Assembly: GCF_014697355.1 (NCBI RefSeq)
Contig: NZ_JACJRQ010000002.1
Coordinates: 310,001 to 374,000, forward strand
Direction: 5' to 3'
From: Nostoc calcicola FACHB-3891
GTDB lineage: Bacteria; Cyanobacteriota; Cyanobacteriia; Cyanobacteriales; Nostocaceae
DNA: 64,000 nt
Shown: one piece after another, positions 52,087 to 59,981 of the stretch
Layout of the letters: each line of letters opens with the position of its first letter
Numbering within the stretch: position 1 is the stretch's first letter
Notes under the pieces: model-generated
Databases searched by the model: none
Told to the model about the DNA's origin: nothing
What the model saw: only the letters and a program-made list of their open reading frames with translations
Translations under genes and position numbers: made by a program

Positions 52087-52930
52087 TTATTTTACAGCGA
52101 TTTTCAGGTAAATGAACCACACTATTTTTATCTCACGCAAAGACAAGGCAGCGCGGTCTTGGGGAGCCAGTGCGGTCTTGGGGGTTTCCCCCATGAGCAA
52201 CTGGCGTGGTTTCCCCCATGAGCGACTGCCGCGCAAAGACGCAAAGGAAGAAAAGAAGAAACAAGACTGTGGTCTAAATACATGAAAACTGCTGTAAAAG
52301 CGATGCTTATTAACCTGTAGAATTTCCCCTAAGCTTTCTGCTACCTTTCTACGGATGGAGTCATCCACAGTAGTTGATTGCAGCAGTTGCACCAAGGCGG
52401 CGATCGCAAATTCATTGCCAGTGCCGATTTTCCCTAAGCTTTCTGCCGCTTGCCAACGGGTACAGTCTTCTACACTACTTGATTGCAGCAGTTGCACCAA
52501 GGCTGCGATCGCAAATTCATTGCCTGCGCCAATTTCCCATAAGCTATATTTTGCGTTGCTAGCAGTTTCGAGATCCGCCATATCCACAATAGTTAATTGC
52601 AGCAGTTGCACCAAGGTGGCGATCGCAATTTTATTGCCAGGGTCGATTTTCTCTAAGCTTGATACTACCTGCTCACGGTCACGGTTACCCAGCGTATATG
52701 ATTGCAGCAGCAGTTTCACCAAAGCATTGATTGCAATTTCATTGCCAGGGTCGATTTCCCCTAAGCTTGATGCTATCTCTCTACGGGGAAAGCCAGGCAC
52801 AAATTGATTTGATTCCAGCAGTTGCACCAAGGTGGCGATCGCATTTTCATTGCCAGGGTCGATTTCCCCTAAGCTTGATGCTGCGTAACTACGGATATCG
52901 TCATCCACATCAGGTGATTGCAGCAGTAAT
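52087..52930 (-). pseudogene. HEAT-repeat fragment, 3' remnant downstream of the NACHT gene
   Basis: The longest frame runs from GTG 52908 and gives 273 residues: half a HEAT unit (DDDIRSYAASSLGEIDPG), then about five units diverging from those of the NACHT gene, ending GEILQVNKHRF, the natural end of a HEAT domain. The last ~75 residues are encoded by a dispersed repeat (GGCAGCGCGGTCTTGGG units) and are not authentic. It has no NTPase domain and begins in mid-unit, out of frame with the gene upstream. It looks like the tail of a second or original copy left by recombination. Confidence 0.75.
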
Positions 52931-55900
52931 TATTGTAAAGAGGATTTTCTTTAAGCTTCGCATCGCACGAGTAGCAAAATTATGCTGATGCCAAGCTTGA
53001 TAGAAGTCGCGGTAAAGCATATTCTGGGCACATTTCCAGGCTAAATCGTAGTAACTATCATACAGTAGCCAAAAACTACTTAAAGCTTTGACTACCTCCT
53101 TAAAACGATCCGGATTATCCTGTAGAATTTTCCCTAAGCTATATGTTACCAGCCTACGAGTGTAGTCGTCATTCACATAAGGTGATTGCAGCAGTTGCAC
53201 CAAAGCTGCGATCGCAAATTCATTGCCTGTGCCGATTGTCCCTAAGCTTAATGCTGCTAGTATACGGATATTGTCATTCACATCAGGTGATTGTAGCAGT
53301 TGCACCAAAGCTGCGATCGCATTTTCATTGCCTGGGACTAAGTTGAGTGCTGCTAGCATACGGATATCGTCATTCACATCAGGTGATTGCAGCAGTTGCA
53401 CCAAAGCTGCGATCGCATTTTCATTGCCTGGGTCGATTTTCCCTAAGCTTGATGCTGCTAGTATACAGATATCGTCATTCACATCAGGTGATTGCAGCAG
53501 TTGCACCAAGGCTGCGATCGCATTTTCATTGCCTGGGTCGATTTTCCCTAAGCTTGATGCTGCGTAACTACGGATATCGTCATTCACATCAGGTGATTGC
53601 AGCAGTTGCACCAAGGCTGCGATCGCATTTTCATTGCCTGGGTCGATTTCCCCTAAGCTTGATGCTGCGTAACTACGGATGGAGTTATCCACATATTTTG
53701 ATTCCAATAGTTGCACCAAAGCTGCGATCGCATTTTCATTGCCTGGGTCGATTTTCCCTAAACTTGATGCTGCCTCTCTACGGATGGAGTTATCCACATA
53801 TTTTGATTCCAACAGTTCCATCAAAGCTGCGATCGCATTTTCATTGCCTGTGCCGATTTTCTCTAAACTTGATGCTGCCTCTCTACGGATATTGTCATTC
53901 ACATCAGGTGATTGCAGCAGTTGCACCAAAGCTGCGATCGCTTTTTCATTGCCTGTGCCGATTTCCCCTAAGCTTGATGCTGCCTTTCTACGGATGGAGT
54001 TATCCACATATTTTGATTCCAACAGTTGCACCAAAGCTGCGATCGCTTTTTCATTGCCTGTGCCGATTTTCTCTAAGCTTTCGGCTGCTAGCATACGGAT
54101 ATCGTCATTCACATCAGGTGATTGCAGCAGTTGCACCAAAGCTGCGATCGCTTTTTCATCGCCTGTGCCGATTTCCCCTAAGCTTGATGCTGCGTAACTA
54201 CGGATATCATCATTCACATCAGGTGATTGCAGCAGTTGCACCAAGGCTGTGATCGCTTTTTCATTGCCTGGGTCGATTTTCCCTAAGCTTGATGCTGCGT
54301 AACTACGGATGGAGTTATCCACATATTTTGATTCCAACAGTTCCACCAAAGCTGCGATCGCTTTTGTCCGATCTGTCTGTTGTAGTGCTAAATTGACTTC
54401 CTTGACAATAGGATAGTCAAATGATCGATATACTTTTTGATTAAAAACAAAAATTTCTAAATAACTAGTTGCCCACTTGACAATTTGTTCTACTATTTCA
54501 TCTACTCTGTAAGAGTCTCTAAACTCAGCAATGCCTGCGGCAGCTAGAAAGTAAGCTTGATATTCATAAAAACCTTTGCCTATGAATATCATAAATTTCC
54601 CAGATCCAGCTTGGAAGTTGATTAATGCTTCAATAAACTCTTGCTTCTGCTGTTTAATATTTTCTTCTTCTCGCCCTAACCAAAGTAATATTGTTTGCTT
54701 CCATTGCGGTTCAAATATACGGTATTCCTTATTTTTAACAGGTTTATTTTTGTGTTTACGAGGTAAGAAAAAGTCCCAATCATCAATTGCTGTAGCCGCA
54801 AAGTACTCTTGAAATGAAGCATGAAAGAAAGCGTAAACAGGTTTTCTATTTGTATCTATCCCTACACAGTTCAGCCAGCCCCGATTTAGTGCCAATTTTA
54901 GCAGCGACTTTTCATCATCAGCATTCCCGAAAAACTGACTAACAAAATCCTCCCGCAAGCGAAAACGGGTTGCTTCTTTCTCTATTGCTGCTTTCGCTAA
55001 TTCCCCTAATTTGATCTTGAGTTCCTGACGTTGATGAGAGTTCATAGCAAATTCGTCTTTCTTCCACTTGTAGAAGTCATCAACAAATTGCTGATAAAGT
55101 CCTGCTTGAGTATCTGGTAAATTACCATCTCCTGATTGCCAATTCCAGCACAGCAGCGTCAACCGCAGAGGATTTTTCACTAAATCCTGAATCCGTTCTT
55201 TACCCGGTTTTTTCAACGCAGTACATAACTGCTTTCCAGTTTCGGGAATAGTAGCAAACCATTTGTGAATAAATTTTTCTACCTGTTCTGGATAAGAAAA
55301 ATCTAAAGTGCGATAGGTATCAAAATCATCAAGTGCATTAACGTTGCCATCCCATAGATTAACCCGACAAGTCAGCACAATTCGCGCTTGAGAAATTAAC
55401 CCTCCTTCACGGAATTGCCGTGCAATTTCTGTGAGAGGATTAGCTGAAGATGCGGACATTTCATCTAACCCATCTAGCAGCAGCCACACATTGTTTTGCT
55501 TAAATAAAGCCACAAAATCATCTTTTAGTTGCTTAGAGGCTTCAGCTTTACCTGTCTTCTGTGCGACTTGAGTCAACCAAGTCTCGAACAGATAAGGTCT
55601 TAGTTCCTGACCTCGCAAATCTGCTAAAGATACCCAAATCACAATTGACTGGTGAATCTCACCAGATACCCAATCAGCAATCTGCTGTAACAGTGTTGTC
55701 TTTCCTGCACCTGGTTCGCCAATGATTGCAATTCGCCTACCTTGACTTTTAGGCGTGTTCTCCTGTTTGAGAACTTCTTCGAGAAAAGCATCATGCTCAA
55801 ATGTTTTGGTGATTTCTGTCTCTTTGTACAGTTCTGACCCCTGTTCTGGAGAAATATCACCCTGAGCCTTGTCTAAATTCTGTTCTGGAGAAATATTGTC

Positions 55901-56026
55901 TTTACGCTTAGATGGTTTTTTGCGCTCAACTAATCCCAACGGTACATAAACATCATCAACTTTTAGGGCGACTCCTTCAGTTGATGTCAAAGGATTTGTA
56001 GTCAGCTTGCGCCGTTCTGTCAGCAT
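52910..56026 (-). CDS. NACHT NTPase with HEAT repeats (main part)
   Basis: 1038 residues from ATG 56026. NACHT: Walker A GEPGAGKT at residues 103-110 and Walker B VWLLLDGLDE near 180, then a winged-helix/helical part (about 200-560). The C-terminal half has about twelve 35-residue HEAT units (ALVQLLQSPDVNDDIR, ASSLGEIDPGNENAIA), very similar at DNA level, most with a GCGATCGC site, and a conserved end (YRDFYQAWHQ). Cyanobacterial NACHT-HEAT proteins are STAND switches; related bacterial NACHT proteins defend against phage. A single in-frame TGA at 56096-56098 separates this frame from the upstream 56096-56554 gene, and 23 sense codons precede the ATG, so the original protein was probably one chain. 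Confidence 0.8.
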   Translation of the reverse strand: MLTERRKLTTNPLTSTEGVALKVDDVYVPLGLVERKKPSKRKDNISPEQNLDKAQGDISPEQGSELYKETEITKTFEHDAFLEEVLKQENTPKSQGRRIAIIGEPGAGKTTLLQQIADWVSGEIHQSIVIWVSLADLRGQELRPYLFETWLTQVAQKTGKAEASKQLKDDFVALFKQNNVWLLLDGLDEMSASSANPLTEIARQFREGGLISQARIVLTCRVNLWDGNVNALDDFDTYRTLDFSYPEQVEKFIHKWFATIPETGKQLCTALKKPGKERIQDLVKNPLRLTLLCWNWQSGDGNLPDTQAGLYQQFVDDFYKWKKDEFAMNSHQRQELKIKLGELAKAAIEKEATRFRLREDFVSQFFGNADDEKSLLKLALNRGWLNCVGIDTNRKPVYAFFHASFQEYFAATAIDDWDFFLPRKHKNKPVKNKEYRIFEPQWKQTILLWLGREEENIKQQKQEFIEALINFQAGSGKFMIFIGKGFYEYQAYFLAAAGIAEFRDSYRVDEIVEQIVKWATSYLEIFVFNQKVYRSFDYPIVKEVNLALQQTDRTKAIAALVELLESKYVDNSIRSYAASSLGKIDPGNEKAITALVQLLQSPDVNDDIRSYAASSLGEIGTGDEKAIAALVQLLQSPDVNDDIRMLAAESLEKIGTGNEKAIAALVQLLESKYVDNSIRRKAASSLGEIGTGNEKAIAALVQLLQSPDVNDNIRREAASSLEKIGTGNENAIAALMELLESKYVDNSIRREAASSLGKIDPGNENAIAALVQLLESKYVDNSIRSYAASSLGEIDPGNENAIAALVQLLQSPDVNDDIRSYAASSLGKIDPGNENAIAALVQLLQSPDVNDDICILAASSLGKIDPGNENAIAALVQLLQSPDVNDDIRMLAALNLVPGNENAIAALVQLLQSPDVNDNIRILAALSLGTIGTGNEFAIAALVQLLQSPYVNDDYTRRLVTYSLGKILQDNPDRFKEVVKALSSFWLLYDSYYDLAWKCAQNMLYRDFYQAWHQHNFATRAMRSLKKILFTIITAAIT

Positions 56027-56095
56027 TTCACGACAGATTTTGCGCCAGTCATCGGGAGTTAACTTTGTCCCATCCTCCCCTGGGGACGACTGTAG

Positions 56096-56554
56096 TCAGT
56101 TGTAAGTATTGCTCTGCTGCTCAATATTGATTTGTTGAGCAACCATTGCACCTTTCTCTGCTTTTATTTCTTCTGCTAACTTCGCAAAATTGTTGATAAC
56201 TGAGGGCTGAGACTTGATTTCATCTGCTAATTTTTTAATTTTCTTAGCACTTTCAGACTGGTCGTTGTTGACTGCTGCTTCAACTTCTACAACAGCTTGA
56301 GCAATTTCTGCGTCTGCGTCTGCGGCTGCTGTCAGTTCCAACACTGCTTGACCATAATCTAATCGCTGCGGTTCATCTCCCTCTACAGCACTGGTAAGTA
56401 ATGGCGATTTCTTCTTCTGGCAGAGTAATTCGATTAACTTACCGCCTAGCGTCCATGTAGCATCACCAATGTTTTCGCCGATTTTCTCTTGTGCTTTAGT
56501 CCAAAGTGTAGTTGCGATCGCAGTAGCAACAGCCGTCAGTGTTACAGTTACCAT
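56096..56554 (-). CDS. N-terminal part of the NACHT-HEAT protein, cut off by TGA
   Basis: 152 residues from ATG 56554 (MVTVTLTAVATAIATTLWTKAQ); the frame to 56659 adds an unlikely head. A hydrophobic Ala/Thr start is followed by acidic helices (LDYGQAVLELTAAADADAEIAQAVVEVEAAV, SAKKIKKLADEIKSQPSVINNFAKLAEEI) and a tail QQINIEQQSNTYN. In cyanobacteria this kind of segment precedes NACHT domains. It is in the same frame as the NACHT gene, with only TGA and 23 codons between. Confidence 0.7.
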   Translation of the reverse strand: MVTVTLTAVATAIATTLWTKAQEKIGENIGDATWTLGGKLIELLCQKKKSPLLTSAVEGDEPQRLDYGQAVLELTAAADADAEIAQAVVEVEAAVNNDQSESAKKIKKLADEIKSQPSVINNFAKLAEEIKAEKGAMVAQQINIEQQSNTYN

Positions 56555-56661
56555 AAATTCACTACAAATTGAGTTGATGTAGAAATTATTTAACTTGACA
56601 CCAATAGTATTACGCAAAACCTGAGCGATTGTTACAGACATACTGCTCGGTGGAGGCAACA

Positions 56662-56727
56662 GACGCGATAAATCGCCGTTTATACAAAGGATTAATTATT
56701 GTAGAGACGACGATTTATCGCGTCTCA
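56662..56727. repeat. Palindromic AGACGCGATAAATCG element
   Basis: AGACGCGATAAATCG at the left pairs with CGATTTATCGCGTCT at the right. Same family as 31467-31531. It lies upstream of the NACHT locus. Confidence 0.75.
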
Positions 56728-56889
56728 AAAACCCAATATTTTGTACCAGTAGCTCTTCACTGAAACGTATTGCTGTATAGTCGCCAAGGCACTATAAGTT
56801 ATAAAAAGCGGTGCGTTAGCCAAAGGCTAACGCACCCTACAAAAATCTAATTGATTCTGACTTCTGAATTCTGTATTCTGTATTCTTCT

Positions 56890-59883
56890 TTAATTAGACG
56901 CTGCCTTTTCTGCAACATTACGAATAATTTCCTCCAATGTTTGGAGTAATTCTTGTTCGTTGTAAGGTTTAGAAAAATAAGCTCTCGCACCCAATTGCAT
57001 AGCCAATTGGCGATGTTTATTACTACTACGAGAAGTTAGCATCGCAACTGGAATATTTTTTGTATCAATGTCTGAATTTACCCGGCCTAAAAAGCCATAA
57101 CCATCAAGACGAGGCATTTCAATGTCACAAATTACTGCTTCAACTCTCAATCCATTTTGGAGTTTTTCTAAAGCGTCTTGACCGTCTTTCGCTTGTTCTA
57201 CTTGATACCCTCCTTTTTCTAGGGTTAAAGCTAAGAAGCGGCGAACATTAATTGAGTCATCTACAATCAGAATTGTGCCTTTAAATTTGGTAGATGCTGC
57301 TGAAACTTTCTCTTCATCAAATATTAGGAAGGGTGTTTTTAATCTTGCTGACGGTAATTGAGTACCTTTAGGAGTCCGCTGATTAGTAGCAATCCAATAC
57401 AGCAATTCGTTGATATTAACTAGTGGCACTACTCGACCGTCTCCAAGAATTGTACAGTTGCCAAAGCCATGAGGTAGAGATATATTTCCTTCGACCTGGC
57501 GAACAGCAACTTCTTGCTCACCCCAACAACGGTCTATTTGTATCGCTACCGGCTGATTATTACCTTTGACTACTAACACGCTGTTAACATTAATCGCTGC
57601 TGGAGTTTCTAATTCTGCGCTATCGTAACGCAAGCAATTAAATTCTAAGTAGCGACTCAAGCGAATTAGTGGTAGCATAGTGCCTTGCCAATTAAGGACT
57701 TCGCTACCCGCCATTTGGAAAACTCGATCGTTTTGGAGTAGTGAGATTTCCGAAATAACATCTGTGGGAAATGCCAATAGCATTTTGTTAATTTCTACTA
57801 ACAATACTCGTGCCACAGAAAGTGTAAATGGTACTGAGAGGGTGAAGGTGGTGCCAACTCCCGGTTCTGTATCAACTTTGATATCTCCTCGAATTAATTT
57901 AAGATTGTTGCGAACTACATCCATACCGACACCGCGACCAGATAATGTTGTCACTTGGTCGGAAGTGCTAAAACCTGGTTCAAAAATTAGTGATAAGAGT
58001 TCTTCATCACTAGCGTTAGTAATCAGAGAAGCATCCAATCCCATAGCTAAGGCGCGGGTGCGAATTTTCTCTAGAGAAATGCCCCAACCATCATCACGTA
58101 TACTAATGAGTGTACGATTACCATGATGAGTTGCTTTAATTTCAATCAATCCTTGTTCTGGTTTACCGAGAAGGCGACGGGTGGCAGGATCTTCGATACC
58201 ATGATCGAAGGCATTCCTTAATAGGTGCATTAAAGGCTCGTTCAATGCTTCTAAAATACCGCGTTCAATGAGAGTATTACCACCTTCAATTTTTAGCTGT
58301 ACATTCTTTCCATATTCTACATTTAAGTCACGCAAAGCTCTAGGAAAACGCTCAACTAAATCCGACAGCGGCCGCATCCGGATATGATTAAGTTTTGTTT
58401 GTAATTGTTTTGATGTTTTATTAATTTTCCGAGCAATTTGGTCTGTATCGTCTACACTTAATTGCACATCAGTTGTGACTTCTTGTAGCTGAACAATGGT
58501 TTCCATAACTTCCTGCGATCGCAGATTTATATCGTTATAGCGATCCATTCCCAAAATATCAAATTCTCTGTCTGTGTCTGGTATCTGGTGGTTATTTTCA
58601 AGTGGGAATTGCTCACTACTAGGCACAGCAGATTGAGTAGAAATTTTATGGTAAGCTGTACGTAGTTCTTGGTTCTCCCGGTCGAGAGTTTGCACTCGCT
58701 GGTTGAGATGACGCACGAGTTTGCGTAATCTTTCTAGTTGGGCATTTAAACCATTGCGTTGAACAATTAGTTCTCCAAATAAATCATTAATTTGTTCGAG
58801 TTGTTTGCTGGGAACGCGAACGGTATTGTCTTGAATTTCCCGTTCTTTGCCAACAGTTAATTTGGCATCTATAGCTTGATTTTCCCTAGCGAATATTGTA
58901 TTATGCTCTGTAATATTTACAGCATTGACATCATCGGCAAATTCTGCATCTAAAAATGTAAAATTGGCAGCAACTGTTTCATCTTTATGCCCATTTTCTG
59001 TGGATGCTGACACGATTTCTGTCTCCAGGATTTCTGTGTCAGTTGCATCTGTGGCGATAAACTGTGATATTATTTCTGTTTTTAATATTGGCTGGGATTC
59101 GGTATAATTAACAAATTTAATTTCTGTAGGTAAATTATCTAATTGATTTGTCAGTACCAAAGCTTGCGATCGCCGCCATGCTTGCAATGCCAATTGAGCG
59201 ATTTCATAAATGCGATCGCTACTTGCAGCGGCTAATTGCTGGGTTACTGACTCACAAAGCTTACTAAAAGCTGATAACTGGAGCATTTCTCCCAAACCGC
59301 CCAATTCCGCTGCCATAACGGCAAATTCTTCTTGTAAATTAGACTGGTGGCTATTTGCCAACGCAGATTCTAAGCGCTGCAAACACTCCTCTACTTCTGT
59401 TTCAAATAGCAAAGGAATGACATCTTGCCCATCTTCTGGGGATAGCATACTTGTGGCATCTTCAGCCGTGGGGTCACCCAAGCGTTCATGCAACTCATCA
59501 AAAATTGGGTAACAAAAAGTTGCTAACCACTGTTCCTCAACCAGATTTCCCTGTGCCAGCAAATCCACAATTTGACGCAACCAATCAACACCAGAAAGCA
59601 ATAAACTTTGTAACTGAGTATCAATTTCTAAAGAATTTTTTCGAGTTTTTAAAACTTTAAAAGAATCTTCTAAACGATGGGATAAATCACTGAGCGATCG
59701 AAATCCCATCATCGCCGCGCCGCCTTTAATTGAATGAGCAGCTCGGAGTGCAGCATTAATTTTATCTAAATCGATGCGGTTACTAGTATCGATTTCCAGC
59801 AATACCCCTTCCAAGGTATTCAAGTAATCAATCGCTTCTTCCAGAAATTGCATCTGGATTTCTAATTCTTTGTCATTTAACAT
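56890..59883 (-). CDS. CheA-type hybrid histidine kinase (chemotaxis/motility)
   Basis: 997 residues from ATG 59883 (MLNDKELEIQMQFLEEA); a further ATG 11 codons upstream lies in STRR text. In order: Hpt domain with His50 in RAAHSIKGGAAMMG; a long variable linker; a coiled-coil dimerisation part (ERLRKLVRHLNQRVQTLDRENQEL); HATPase (HLLRNAFDHGIEDPATR, GRGVGMDVVRNN); a CheW-like domain (FPTDVISEISLL); and a C-terminal receiver (ILIVDDSINVRRFL, AVICDIEMPRLDGYG, YFSKPYNEQE). It takes signals from the upstream MCP through CheW and phosphorylates CheY-like regulators to control twitching or hormogonium movement. Layout matches Hmp/Pil CheA proteins. Confidence 0.93.
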   Translation of the reverse strand: MLNDKELEIQMQFLEEAIDYLNTLEGVLLEIDTSNRIDLDKINAALRAAHSIKGGAAMMGFRSLSDLSHRLEDSFKVLKTRKNSLEIDTQLQSLLLSGVDWLRQIVDLLAQGNLVEEQWLATFCYPIFDELHERLGDPTAEDATSMLSPEDGQDVIPLLFETEVEECLQRLESALANSHQSNLQEEFAVMAAELGGLGEMLQLSAFSKLCESVTQQLAAASSDRIYEIAQLALQAWRRSQALVLTNQLDNLPTEIKFVNYTESQPILKTEIISQFIATDATDTEILETEIVSASTENGHKDETVAANFTFLDAEFADDVNAVNITEHNTIFARENQAIDAKLTVGKEREIQDNTVRVPSKQLEQINDLFGELIVQRNGLNAQLERLRKLVRHLNQRVQTLDRENQELRTAYHKISTQSAVPSSEQFPLENNHQIPDTDREFDILGMDRYNDINLRSQEVMETIVQLQEVTTDVQLSVDDTDQIARKINKTSKQLQTKLNHIRMRPLSDLVERFPRALRDLNVEYGKNVQLKIEGGNTLIERGILEALNEPLMHLLRNAFDHGIEDPATRRLLGKPEQGLIEIKATHHGNRTLISIRDDGWGISLEKIRTRALAMGLDASLITNASDEELLSLIFEPGFSTSDQVTTLSGRGVGMDVVRNNLKLIRGDIKVDTEPGVGTTFTLSVPFTLSVARVLLVEINKMLLAFPTDVISEISLLQNDRVFQMAGSEVLNWQGTMLPLIRLSRYLEFNCLRYDSAELETPAAINVNSVLVVKGNNQPVAIQIDRCWGEQEVAVRQVEGNISLPHGFGNCTILGDGRVVPLVNINELLYWIATNQRTPKGTQLPSARLKTPFLIFDEEKVSAASTKFKGTILIVDDSINVRRFLALTLEKGGYQVEQAKDGQDALEKLQNGLRVEAVICDIEMPRLDGYGFLGRVNSDIDTKNIPVAMLTSRSSNKHRQLAMQLGARAYFSKPYNEQELLQTLEEIIRNVAEKAASN

Positions 59884-59981
59884 GGTTTTTGTTTTTGGGC
59901 ATTGGGAATTGGGCATTGGTCATTGGTTATTGGTCATTAGCAAAATACGAAGGACAAATGACAAATAACAAATGACAAAAC

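Noticed and set aside
51742..52221. Several overlapping open frames on both strands over the second 21-bp array
   Set aside because: Open frames are a by-product of the repeat period; no ribosome binding site or non-repeat domain.
53143..54252. Long plus-strand frames opposite the HEAT repeats
   Set aside because: They mirror the periodic HEAT coding sequence and carry no protein features; shadows of the NACHT-HEAT gene.
56096..56098. Selenocysteine at the in-frame TGA
   Set aside because: No selenoprotein family is involved, and no SECIS-like hairpin directly after the TGA was apparent; nonsense mutation, split gene or readthrough are simpler.
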